The notes below the pieces were generated by a model, which was not told where the DNA came from, made no database searches, and worked only from the letters and a program-made list of their open reading frames with translations. The translations under genes were made by a program, and so were the position numbers. From Seiridium cupressi (lineage: Eukaryota; Ascomycota; Sordariomycetes; Amphisphaeriales; Sporocadaceae): DNA of 64,000 bases. The first letter of the stretch is position 1, and each line of letters opens with the position of its first letter. The DNA lies in assembly GCA_036674765.1 (NCBI GenBank), contig JARVKI010000024.1, positions 310,001 through 374,000 of the forward strand, written 5' to 3'. Positions 1-9,828 of this stretch are shown piece after piece.

Positions 1-95
1 CTGTATGCGTATTGTGCCTCCTGTGTGGCTCTGGTATGCCATCAATATAAAACAATTACGACCGAAGTCCCTCGGTGAAAATCATCATCAGGAGC

Positions 96-497
96 TCAAG
101 AGATGTTCTCCTCGTCCATGTCGACATCACCACCGGCCGTCTTCTTTTCCGACTTTTCATCGGCGACATCTGCAACAAGTCGTGTTAGCCTTTGCTTGCA
201 CGCGGCGGTGCAATGTGTCCATGACTTACCCTTCATGTCGACCTCGCCATCAGCCTCCATTTTCCTCTTCATGGCATATCCCATCTTGCGGTCCAACTTT
301 CTTTGCTTCTTGGCGCTGAGAGCAGCGCGTGGTCCACTCGTAGGCAGCAGACCACCACCGGCGCCTCGCTTTTGGTCGGCCTTTTGGATCTTGTCCTTGC
401 TGACCTTGGCGGCCTTTTGGCTCTGCTTGCGAGCAGTGGCTCGGCGGGCGGTGAGGCGGTTCTTGGAGGGACCGTTGGGGTTCTTGACGGACGGCAT
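96..497 (-). CDS. alb1: Ribosome biogenesis protein Alb1 homolog
   Basis: Two exons (497-230, 169-96) give 113 residues. The 60-nt intron has donor GTAAGT, branch CTAAC and acceptor CAG; because its length is a multiple of three the unspliced frame also stays open. The product is small and strongly basic. It has an N-terminal MPSVKNPNGPSKN, a central block ALSAKKQRKLDRKMGYAMKR, and an acidic tail containing DVDMDEE. This order (basic start, LSxKxxRKxxRxxxYAxxRK block, acidic DVDM patch) is that of yeast Alb1. Alb1 is a nucleolar/shuttling factor that binds Arx1 on pre-60S ribosomal particles. Length is shorter than yeast Alb1, as is usual in moulds. The family call rests on motif memory, not a search. 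Confidence 0.8.
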   Translation of the reverse strand: MPSVKNPNGPSKNRLTARRATARKQSQKAAKVSKDKIQKADQKRGAGGGLLPTSGPRAALSAKKQRKLDRKMGYAMKRKMEADGEVDMKGKSWTHCTAACKQRLTRLVADVADEKSEKKTAGGDVDMDEENIS

Positions 498-855
498 TGC
501 GGCGGCTTGAGGACGAAAGGACTTCGGGCGGCTTGTTGCGGAATGGCGACGCAGTAGTGAATCTCGAATAGCGGTATCGACTTCTAACTTGGAATTTCTA
601 GACTGGGCAGGCCTTATCGATAAAGATTTTGGAGGGGCATTTCCGCCTTTTAAAGAGTCAATATGGGGCAGTCTTTAGCGGGTCGTCGCCTAAACCCCTC
701 CATACTGTATGCGTGCTAGCGGCTCTAGCAAGAAGAGAGCAGCTTTGACTTGGTGACGGAAAACTGCCTGAGAGCATAGAATGGGCGATTCAAGTTATGA
801 ATAACTAAACTCTGGTTCGAGATTGACCTGATATAAAGGCCGATTGCTTGTTCGC
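498..855. other. Intergenic, alb1 promoter side
   Basis: This 358-bp gap lies between the start of alb1 and the end of the next minus-strand gene, so it should hold the alb1 promoter. I see no ORF or RNA gene in it. Confidence 0.5.
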
Positions 856-2347
856 CTACAAATACCCTTGTTGCTCGTTGGGAACGGCACCCAGCCAATG
901 AAAAGTGTAGGGATCGTCGCCATCCATATCATATTCGTGAATTATCCCATTTGATATTCCATATAGTCTTGCATCTGCTGTCATGGCAATGGTAGAGAAA
1001 TTTGTTTGCGGACTATCGACCAAGTTTAATTCCGCTTGGTTATGCCAATTCCCCAAGTCAGGATCATAGTGCTTCCCAACGACGCTACCATTGGAAAAGA
1101 GTGCTCCCATTAAAACATGCTTCCTTTCTCTGAACGACGTGGCTGCCAATTGCTGTAGACTGGTGGGTTGAATACCACCTAGAATGTTTCGGCCTAAGAT
1201 GAAGACGTCAGACAACCAGAGGACGAGCAGGTCGGAGTTTCAATTAGAACTTTCAGTCCAACTCACCCAGATCAGTCCACCACCAAGTCTTGCCTTGGTA
1301 ATCTTGCCATGTAGAGCTGAGAATACCGTTGGTATCGTAAAATGCCCATGCATAATCCGAATCATTTCCAAGGACTTGGTCGTTTGTGGATATAAGGGAA
1401 ATGCTAGAATTATCAGCCAATCTTTTGTTGGCGACGGTCGTGGCCCATCTGTAGGTCGAATTCGCCACAATAAAGTTCTGTTCCTCATCTTCATAGCTTA
1501 TCGAGACGCACCCACTGCCACAATGCGTTGAGTTGTTGCACCGTACCCACGTTGCAGCTAATTTTGACCCTCCTGCTGTTGTGAGGCCAACATCACTGTG
1601 TGGTCCAATGGTGCCCCAATGCCAATCTTGTAATGTAGTGTCGTTTGTGACAATTTGTGTAATCATATTCTCAGGCGTCAAGAAGAAAAGGCTGAGTTGA
1701 TTCGCTCCGGGATATGTAGTGTTCGTGAGATCGGCCGTCGCCACTGCTGCCAGAGGTGTGGTAGCTTGAACGGCCAAGTCGCCGACGTCTCCAAACCTCT
1801 CACTGACATTGACTCTTGTCCACTCGTTACCGTGCTTGATGTGTGCAACCAATGACAGATCGACCTCTTGGGAAAAAACAACATAGCTAGTCTGGTTTCC
1901 CGTTGTGGTCCAGTTGACCGCTGCTAGATTCGACAATAATGAAGGCGTCGGTGTGCCTGTAGAAGTGTTTTGCTTTGTCAAACCGCCGACTAGTCCTCCA
2001 ATGAGCCCGCCAGCAATGCTGATCACTGATGCAATCAATACCCAAAACCACCGTTTTGACAAACCGCAAATTCTCGATGCTTGTTGTGTTTCATCGACAA
2101 CATCCTGTGAGAAGGGTGTGCTTGGCAGCTCAGTGAGAGCGGATATCGGGATTGAAGGTATATGGCGGATCTCCTGAGGGCCATTGAACTCAATGCCATC
2201 ATGTTCGTTGTTGGCTTCAATGCCGCCGTCTATGTAATTGACTTCTAGCCCATCATCTATATATTCCTGTTGGTGGCTGAATTCTTCCAGTCCAACGGTC
2301 ACTTCCTCCACCTCCCGATCGGGGTCGCCGGTCCTATGACCTCGCAT
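856..2347 (-). CDS. Single-pass membrane protein with lectin-like beta-propeller ectodomain
   Basis: Two exons (2347-1267, 1193-856) joined across a 73-nt GTGAGT...TTAG intron give 472 residues. The first ~95 residues are acidic and cytosolic-looking. A hydrophobic segment follows (about residues 98-122, WFWVLIASVISIAGGLIGGL). The rest is a Ser/Thr- and Asn-rich ectodomain with many N-x-S/T sites. Its repeated units contain aromatic patterns such as DWHWGTIG, AWAFYDTNG and TWWWTDLG. This layout (type II anchor plus propeller with W-rich blades) resembles fungal fucose-specific lectin-like proteins, which would place it at the cell surface binding glycans. Lectin activity is inferred; I cannot confirm sugar-binding residues. 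The start at 2347 is the first ATG in the open frame. Confidence 0.75.
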
Positions 2348-3646
2348 CGCTTCCGTTATAAGTTCGCCGAAGCGTCGAACTGGAAGCGGCGGTAAGCCTC
2401 GTTATGGTCGGTGGTCGAAAGACGCCGTGAGGAAGAATCCGATGGCACTTGTTTATGTGGGTAGGCATTTCCTTGGTACTCCCGCAGAATCCAAATAATC
2501 AGATATTAGATCTCTACTTCCAGACGAGAAGTTACAGGACAGTTCATCCCTGTACAGTTGGAATTGCTTAAGTGAGAAGATAGGGTGGAAACATGGTGAT
2601 GAAGATAGGAAATTGATCGCACCTGTGTAGATCAGAAACTCATTACATCGCGATGCAGCTAGATATGTAGGCTGAGCAGAAAACAGGGAGCCGCCATTTC
2701 TTGGGGATAAGCAGAACATGCTGGCGGTAGGCTCGCCTCATGTTTCGTTATCGAAGTTCTATGATAGGTTGTGTAGCTACACAGCCCGCTTCTGCCTTGT
2801 GAAGTACGTCATTAACCTAATACATGTGCACGCCACTGACAGCCTCACCAGAGAACCCGAATTTTCAAGAATTAAGTGTAAGAATGGTATCTGTAAGAGC
2901 AAAAGCAATGAAATTACAGTTTGAATTCGCTCAAAATGATCTTTACCTACCAAAATGTGGAAAATCGACAATCAGGCACATGTCTCACTTGTGCCATTGA
3001 ATGAATCTCATCTCGATGAAGGAGATCTTCCCATAGAATTGGGAACTTCACTTGCCTGTCGACATCGGTCTTCAATATACCATTGTAGCGCTCCCATTAG
3101 GTGTGCGCAAATCGAATGAATTATTCCCTCATGAATTAGGTCAGTCTCAGGATCACTTTTTTCTAGAGTTGAAAGAGCGGCGTGTAGATTCTGGATGCGA
3201 TCCTAAATGATCTGCCGCCATCGCATGTACCCATCAGAGCGTGTGGCTGACGTCTGTGGTGTGTTACACCCACTTGAGCACTTTTCTTGTCAAAGCTTCA
3301 TATTCTTTTTTAGTGTGTTGTATAGAAAAACTACCATCTGCGCTTGAAGAACCTTCGAAAGAATGGGTTGGGTTCAAATAGACTGTTCCGAAATATGCGG
3401 TCTGTTCACTAAATGTGAAAATACGTCTGAATAGGACAACCGAATTCCATGGATTAGCGCAGATATATTAGACTACCATAACCTATGTTTAGCACCAATC
3501 ACTATATGGTGGTAGTGCCGCCATACTAATACTAAAAAGCTTGAGTTAATATCAACCAGTTAAAATAGCTTGCGCGACTGGTTATGAAGCCTTTCATTAT
3601 GATTATCATAGTCTCACCAACTGGAGATTCATTACGCTTGAATTCA

Positions 3647-3684
<38 letters not shown>

Positions 3685-3912
3685 AAAAAACAAATTAAAT
3701 TTGTTATTAAGATTAAACCGTGAGGCAAATTTGGTGAAATGTGGTTTTACATTAATGAATGAAACAAGCACGCGAGCCCAAACCCCATTTAATTGCGCTT
3801 CCAAGAGGCCTAGGGATACGACTTGGCAAACATAATTGAAAATGCTATGACGCTATTGCTCGCTAAAATGAAAGGGCATGAAGCCGGGAAGTTTCATCCT
3901 CGAACCTGACGC
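2348..3912. other. Gene-free region with a T30 tract
   Basis: 1.56 kb with no credible coding frame; the short ORFs present lack codon bias and domain signals. It contains a perfect T30 run (3649-3678) followed directly by A-rich sequence, which could fold as an A/T hairpin. Confidence 0.5.
3649..3678. repeat. Homopolymer T30 tract
   Basis: Thirty consecutive T residues, immediately followed by AAAATAAAAAAAC. It may be a poly(A) tail of an old retroposed copy on the minus strand or a replication-slippage tract. No flanking coding remnant was recognised. Confidence 0.9.
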
Positions 3913-5502
3913 TTACCGTCCCGGCCTCATTGGACAATCCCCCCAGTCGCCCATATCCTCCCAGCCGGGGAAAAAGGGGCTTTGCTCGAGTGTGCCCACC
4001 TCCCAGCCCTTCTCGGCGAGGCCGTTCTCCTCTTGCTTGCGCGCCCACTTCTCGCAGTATTCTGCCGCGACATTGGCGACATGCTTCTCCATCTTGTATT
4101 CAATGAGCCTCGGGTCTGCCTGTGTGATCACCCTATGAAGCAGGGCCGGCACGTATGGCTCCCTGGCCAGTTCCGTCAGCGGCGTAAACACGGCCTTGAA
4201 ATTGAAGATGACAGCGCCAGACATCGGTAGGCGACGTAGCGTCTGCCAGTCGCACCGGAGCTGCAGGTCTTCGATCTTGCAGTCCGACGGGTTATGCTCG
4301 AATTTGCTGCGCGGGACATCTTCCGGGCAGAAAAAAGCCTCCCAGTCCTCAATACCCCACGAGCCGCGCTGTATGGGAGTGTCGCAAGCTTGCTTGGTCA
4401 AATAACTGCTAGTGTATCAGCCTCGACGTTTCGCAAGTTGAAAGGATTTCTGATAAAACGTACCGATCAACCGATAAAGCCATCTTCTCCCATAATGGCA
4501 CATTATCATGGATCCTCCTGAGCACTTTGTCCCTGTGCATACCAATATTCCAGCCGACCGTGCTGCAGATCATGGCCGCTCTGAGGTAATAGTTTCCGTC
4601 CTCCTCGTTCCGCAGCATTACGGCAAAATCCTCAGGGACATGCCAGTAGAGCACTTCGAGGGGCTTCATCGAGTCAATGACCGTGGTGGTATCCAATAGG
4701 CGGTTGCGGAAGACTTTGTTATCGTCTTCGAGCTGGAAGTAATGCGGGTACCGAATGGTGATGTACTGTAGCACCATTTCCATGAGCTCGCGAGCGGCCA
4801 TCTCGGATCCGGGCGCCTCAAACATGATGCGCTCGCCGTGTTCTTTCCACAAATCCATTCGTTGCTTCATGCGCCTGAAGTAGTTGTGCTCGAGCTCAAT
4901 CCAGTAATCCGGCTCCATCTTCATGACAGCTGGGGGTCTTTGTCAGCTTGCTTCTTCAAGTACCATTACTATAATTGACGACGCCTTGATAACATACCCA
5001 TAGTTTGATGATATGTCCATCTAAATGGACGGAATGGCCTGAACGCAGCCTTGGTGATGTCGAAAGATGGTGCTGGGGTGGGATGGGGCACGCCGCTGAG
5101 GACTGAGTAGTCCGGGAACCGACTAAGAGCCTTGACTTCTTGGGTCAAAAGGCTAGTAATTGTGAACAAATCCTTCTGATCAAGGGGCTGCACTTTCGTA
5201 GTTGGGACTTGGTTGTCCCTGAGATCTTCCAGCGGAATGCTGATATTTTTAGTTCCAAGCTTCACGCTCGGCAGCAGCTTGGCCAACGCCGCTCGCCGTG
5301 AGGGGGGGAAGATATTGATAGGGTTGGTCTGGTCCACTTTCTCGTCCACTGGTCTCTTGGTGTCCGTCGGCCTCGAAAGGAGAGATGTCGGCACAAGCTT
5401 CGTTCCACGTAGGACCAGCAATATCACGAACCCCACAACCGCCAGCCCAACAACAGGAGCCGAGGCGAGTGTCTGCCATGATGTCTTGATTAAATCCTCC
5501 AT
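3913..5502 (-). CDS. DUF3445 family protein (haem-dependent oxidative N-demethylase-like), membrane anchored
   Basis: Three exons (5502-4998, 4929-4464, 4405-3913) separated by 68- and 58-nt introns (donors GTATGT, GTACGT; CAG acceptors) give 487 residues in continuous phase. A membrane segment lies at about residues 15-33 (SAPVVGLAVVGFVILLVL). The family core follows: FRPFRWTYHQTMG spanning intron 1, WIELEHNYF, DSMKPLEVLYWHVPEDFAVM, the SVDRYL segment across intron 2, and RCDWQTLRRLPMSGAVIFNF. These match DUF3445, whose bacterial members include a haem-dependent enzyme that oxidatively removes N-methyl groups. The fungal substrate is unknown. A donor-like GGTAAGC overlaps the stop codon, so a final tiny exon ending in Glu-Gln near 3855 is an alternative C terminus. 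Confidence 0.88.
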
Positions 5503-6336
5503 TTTTCGATTATATTCAAGCTAGTGTGCCTATGATACAACAGCACTACCTAAATTTCAATAAAGCTCACGTAGGAGTCGACGTCACATTCCTTTATACC
5601 ACACGCTTATCTACCTGCCCGTTGGCGTCTCCAAATCAGTTGCACGCTGTGACCCACTCTTTCGGCCGCCCTCCAAGCCAGTATCAGTAACCAGTCGGGT
5701 TGAACCTTATTGCTAAAAAATCGTATGTACGCAGCTGGCAGCGTCATGGTGTGTTGGTGTCGAATCCCACGAGCCACATTGTATGCAGGTGGACATTGGT
5801 TACATTTGCCCAAATGGGATATAATTTCCTACATGGTTGCTCCAGTCCTGATGCGGGGTACGTGATAAGGTACCATAGTAGGGCTGGTGATCCCCCAATA
5901 GGAGTGTCTATATTTCCCCCAGGAGCTATGCGAAAGTCGTATGAGCAGCAATCCATCTGGCTAGATCTTGGTATTGGGCATGTTCCTTGTCTTGTCTTGT
6001 TCTCGAGCATACTGAATATCAGGTCCGTTCCCCGCGGGCGGATGAGTGGAACGCGGAAGTTCCGGAAAGACTATGATATTCCCCTTTCTGGTGTCGTCGC
6101 TCATTACCCTTGTATGATACTCTTCAATGGCTGCTTGAGGGTCACGGATCCCGATGGTGGCTGATTCTCACAGGTTTGTTCAATTCGACAGACGCAAGAT
6201 CGCCCCCAAACTGAAATCCACCTGACTGCATCGGTTCGTCGTGCTAAGACACGTCTCGATATTATTGTCTAGTCATAATCGTTAAATCGTCATTGCTTAA
6301 TCTAAAACGTCTCCCTCATTTCGAACTAGGTAGTTC
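5503..6336. other. Intergenic with no recognised gene
   Basis: 834 bp between the DUF3445 gene and the Ctr gene's 3' end. A 154-codon plus-strand frame (5700-6164) is open here but has no domain, bias or splice support. A short stretch near 5755-5775 (GTGTCGAATCCC) resembles an RNA polymerase III B box but no tRNA fold could be built. Confidence 0.4.
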
Positions 6337-6984
6337 TCATCCGCAGCACACTGTAGGCTCCTCGATACCACCGGCGCCACCTTTCTCGTCCAAACCAATC
6401 ACCACCTTATGCACCATCCAGTCGCACACAAATTTGCCAATGCCCGCGCCAATAATGATGGAGATGATGATGTAACCATTGAAGTACATGGCAAGCAACA
6501 TGACAATGTACGCAGCGCCAAACGTGACTGCGTGAATGATGGACCGGATGAGCTGCTGAAGAGGCGTTGCGCGAAAGGTGACGGTCCTCGGGCCAGCCTT
6601 TGCAATCTCGGGCTCCTCTGGCGGTGCGCAGCACGACACGGGCTCAGTCTCGGCCTTGGAAGATGACATGGCAGCCTGCGCGGCGACATGCCGTTGGAAC
6701 TGCCTCAGAATGAGCGCGTCGTACTCCTTGCCGATCCGTCGCAGCAACTCGAGCGCCACGACCAGCAGTATCACGCCGATGCACGTTGCCGCGAACATGC
6801 CGTTATTTGTGATGTGCCATGATGTGGAAAGGAAGCAAGCATCAATTGTGTACCAGTTCCATAACATCTGCAATTTGCTAGTTAATTCATCATGGCCGTT
6901 AAAGACGAGAAATCTGCAGGGGCTCACCGAAATTTGGCAGTCGGAACTGCTTGAACTACTGCTCATATCCATCTTGACTGACAA
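6337..6984 (-). CDS. Ctr-family copper transporter
   Basis: Two exons (6984-6928, 6867-6337) with a 60-nt GTGAGC...CAG intron in phase 0 encode 195 residues. Family signs are clear. The short Met/Ser-rich N terminus holds MxM. The CQIS-MLWNWYTIDACF block spans the splice. TM1 is followed by a cytosolic loop with a CC pair. TM2 carries the M-x3-M copper filter (MLLAMYF), TM3 contains GAGIG (GxxxG packing motif), and the tail ends in a Cys-Cys pair. Ctr proteins import Cu(I) as trimers at the plasma membrane or release it from the vacuole. Fungal orthologues of this size and loop are close to Ctr2/Ctr3 types. It is divergent from a metalloreductase gene that could supply Cu(I). Confidence 0.93.
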   Translation of the reverse strand: MSVKMDMSSSSSSSDCQISVSPCRFLVFNGHDELTSKLQMLWNWYTIDACFLSTSWHITNNGMFAATCIGVILLVVALELLRRIGKEYDALILRQFQRHVAAQAAMSSSKAETEPVSCCAPPEEPEIAKAGPRTVTFRATPLQQLIRSIIHAVTFGAAYIVMLLAMYFNGYIIISIIIGAGIGKFVCDWMVHKVVIGLDEKGGAGGIEEPTVCCG

Positions 6985-7831
6985 GGATTTTGCGAAACTG
7001 CTGATGTTGGGTCGAGCCGGAATTGACTTTCCAATTTGTCGGTTGTTGATGTTTTGACGTTGGACCGATTCTGTGGAATGCGAGCGACGTTCCCAGTCTC
7101 ACTTGCCTCTGGCTAATTTGATTCTAATAAACGTCAGGATGAATTACCCGGATAACGGATGGTATGAGTGAGAGAGCAGAATCGAGCAGAATCCACCCTT
7201 TTCAATAAGCCGACTAAAATGAGCCCAGGACGCGGACACGAAACATCTACGGGCGCCGTTTGTTTCTCATCCCATGAACTGACGCAGCTGACACGGCGGG
7301 GGAGGGGATCTGGACTTCTTGGGCCTGTAAAAACCGGGGTGTCCGCCGATCCACCGAGTACGTAAGGTTGGAAATGCCCTCAGGATTGTTCGCCGCGCTG
7401 CGCTCACCACGGGCGCGGCTGGTTGCAGTGCGTGCAGAAATGCTCCGTAATGCTCCCCAAGCGTCTGTGCAGGACCCTGAGCGCCCCCGGTTGAGAAGGA
7501 TTGAGCATGTTTTCTGACTGGATCCCGTCTCCGCAGACCCGCATCTCTCGGCTTGGCGAGCAAGTTTCTATAATCTGGTCGCGGCGCCGGTGCTGCAGAT
7601 TTCGCTGAATAGCCGGCAAAGCAACCGGCCACTTGCTGTGGTGTTGAGTAAAATACTCCCGCGCCATGGGACGATCAAACGGTTCATATATCGGGTGTCC
7701 ACCTCTCGACAGCACCGTCCGTGCTACTCGAAACGGTCAAAACCTTCCGCTCCCTCGGGACACGTACGAATAGGACAGTCGCTGTCATCATTTTTTCTGG
7801 CCATCCAGTCCTTCGTCACCGGCCAGACAAA
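6985..7831. promoter_or_regulatory. Shared divergent promoter of copper transporter and metalloreductase
   Basis: The 847 bp between the two start codons must hold both promoters. No consensus copper- or iron-responsive site could be assigned with confidence by eye. Confidence 0.5.
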
Positions 7832-9790
7832 ATGGCGACTGTAAATCAACAAATGGCAGCGCGCCATATTCAAAATTACAGCGACGCCTCCACGTTGGAG
7901 CCTCACTGGGGCTACGTTGACCGAACTATTCCGTGCACCAGCGATGCCGGATCATGCGAATATTTGGACCAGGTTTATGGCAGCCATGATTTGGGTATGC
8001 TATACTCAGGCATACTGTGGTGCACCATCGGTGGTATTCTATTTCTATGGGCGTTAGGTCGGAAACTATGGCCTTCGAAGAGGGCTGACGAGGTGGTCGA
8101 CTTTGACAACGAAAAGGTTTCACAAAATAGCAGCCATGCCTCCCGATTAAAGAGGTCACTCGCGACGGTTTCCAGGTCATATCTCTTACCCGACTCAGTG
8201 AGATCCATATTCGGCCGGACAACTCGACTTCAAGTCCTGATCTTAACCGTTTTGGCCGGCTATTTGTTGATCTGGAGCTTTGTTGGCATCGAATACAAGA
8301 CGTGGATCACGCCGGTCAAGAGCAGCCCAGGGCTCTACAACACCCGAACTAGCCTTGGGCCTTGGGTAGATCGAATCGGTATCCTCGCGTACGCCCTCAC
8401 GCCCCTTTCGGTCATGCTTTCTAGCAGGGAGTCGATTCTGTCCCTCTTGACAGGGGTTCCATACCAGAGCTTCAACTTCCTTCACCGCTGGCTTGGGTAT
8501 ATCATTGTGATCCAAGGGGCGGTCCACACCATCGGTTGGACCATCATCGAGGTCCGCCTGTACCAGCCGCAGCCTACCACGGCTATCGCTTGGATCACGC
8601 AGACATACATGATATGGGGAGTTGTGGCAATGATCCTGCTTCTTCTGTTGTTTGTCCTCAGCACACCTTGGGCAATTCGCTTGACCGGCTACGAATTCTT
8701 CCGCAAAGCCCATTACGTACTTGCTATGGTGTACATTGGCGCGTGCTGGGGACATTGGGAGCAGCTGAAGTGTTTCATGTTGCCCTCATTGCTGCTGTGG
8801 TTCGTGGATCGTGGCGCTAGGTTCATCAGAACTTCCTTGATCCATTACCAATATCTGTCAGATGGTTCGATGGGCTTCAAGGCCGCTCATGCGACCATTA
8901 CCCATTTCCCGGACGCCGAGCACGGTGACATCGTCCGCATGGACTTCACGCACAACCATGAGGCTTGGACAATCGGCCAGCATTTCTACATCTGCTTTAC
9001 AGAAAGCAGTATCTGGCAGTCGCATCCTTTCACGCCGCTGAATCTCCCGGTGGTCAAGGATGGTGCCGTGGCGCACTCCTACATAATGCGCGCCAAGAAG
9101 GGCGAGACAAAGAAGGTCGCAGATATAGCTCTGAAAAAGTTGTCAGAGAAGGCAACAGCCACGACGCCGCTGATTTTGACTGGGCCATATGGAGAGTCGA
9201 TTGCGGACACATTGACACCGGATGTTAATGTGCTTTGCGTTGCAGGTGGAACTGGCATCACCTATGTTCTACCTGTGCTTCTTCGACTGATCGAGGCACC
9301 AGGGTCCAGGGACCGGAAGATCGAACTGATCTGGGCCGTACGGAGGAAAAACGACATCAAATGGGTCGAGCAGGAACTAGACATCATCCGGGCAGCAAGC
9401 AAGTCGCACGGTGTAAAGGTACACATCTATGTGACTCGAGAGCAAAGCCCTGCCCCATCATTACGAGACGGCAAGACCGACAGTCAGGAAGCTGCTGTGA
9501 AGGAGGTTGGCTCATCGTCCTCGGAATCTTCGTCGATAAGTGAGTCGTCATGGCAAGTCCGGAGGATAGCGGAGCAGGATCAATATATGCATCCCAACTT
9601 GAGGGAGAAAGTCAATGACTTCCTCGAGAGCACGGTACGCGGCCGGACAACGGTCTATGCCAGCGGTCCAGGAGGCATGATCAGCGATTTAAGGACAATC
9701 ATGGCGGGCTGCAATTCAGCCGCCAAGGTCTGGAAGGGCAATGAGCGTTTCGATGTGGGGCTCATTTACGACGATAGACTAGAATGGTAA
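7832..9790 (+). CDS. Ferric/cupric metalloreductase (FRE/NOX-type flavocytochrome)
   Basis: One uninterrupted exon of 652 residues from the ATG at 7832; an in-frame ATG 37 codons upstream exists but the extra peptide looks like leader. The ferric reductase membrane domain carries the bis-haem pattern: H218-x13-H232 (FNFLHRWLGY...VHTIGW) and H294-x13-H308 (RKAHYVLAM...WGHWE). The FAD-binding motif is HPFT at about 398-401. NAD(P)H-binding signs are GPYG (451-454) and AGGTGITYVLP (about 471-481), with the family's typical YDDRLEW end. It should reduce extracellular Fe(III) or Cu(II) using cytosolic NADPH. A Ser-rich insert sits near residues 575-600. Its divergent neighbour, the Ctr transporter, suggests Cu(I) supply. 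Confidence 0.93.
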   Translation: MATVNQQMAARHIQNYSDASTLEPHWGYVDRTIPCTSDAGSCEYLDQVYGSHDLGMLYSGILWCTIGGILFLWALGRKLWPSKRADEVVDFDNEKVSQNSSHASRLKRSLATVSRSYLLPDSVRSIFGRTTRLQVLILTVLAGYLLIWSFVGIEYKTWITPVKSSPGLYNTRTSLGPWVDRIGILAYALTPLSVMLSSRESILSLLTGVPYQSFNFLHRWLGYIIVIQGAVHTIGWTIIEVRLYQPQPTTAIAWITQTYMIWGVVAMILLLLLFVLSTPWAIRLTGYEFFRKAHYVLAMVYIGACWGHWEQLKCFMLPSLLLWFVDRGARFIRTSLIHYQYLSDGSMGFKAAHATITHFPDAEHGDIVRMDFTHNHEAWTIGQHFYICFTESSIWQSHPFTPLNLPVVKDGAVAHSYIMRAKKGETKKVADIALKKLSEKATATTPLILTGPYGESIADTLTPDVNVLCVAGGTGITYVLPVLLRLIEAPGSRDRKIELIWAVRRKNDIKWVEQELDIIRAASKSHGVKVHIYVTREQSPAPSLRDGKTDSQEAAVKEVGSSSSESSSISESSWQVRRIAEQDQYMHPNLREKVNDFLESTVRGRTTVYASGPGGMISDLRTIMAGCNSAAKVWKGNERFDVGLIYDDRLEW

Positions 9791-9828
9791 AGAGATACCA
9801 GTTATGAATTGATGATAAATAAATAAGT

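Noticed and set aside
5700..6164. 154-codon plus-strand frame and nearby B-box-like sequence
   Set aside because: No protein motif, and no tRNA stems could be formed on either strand.
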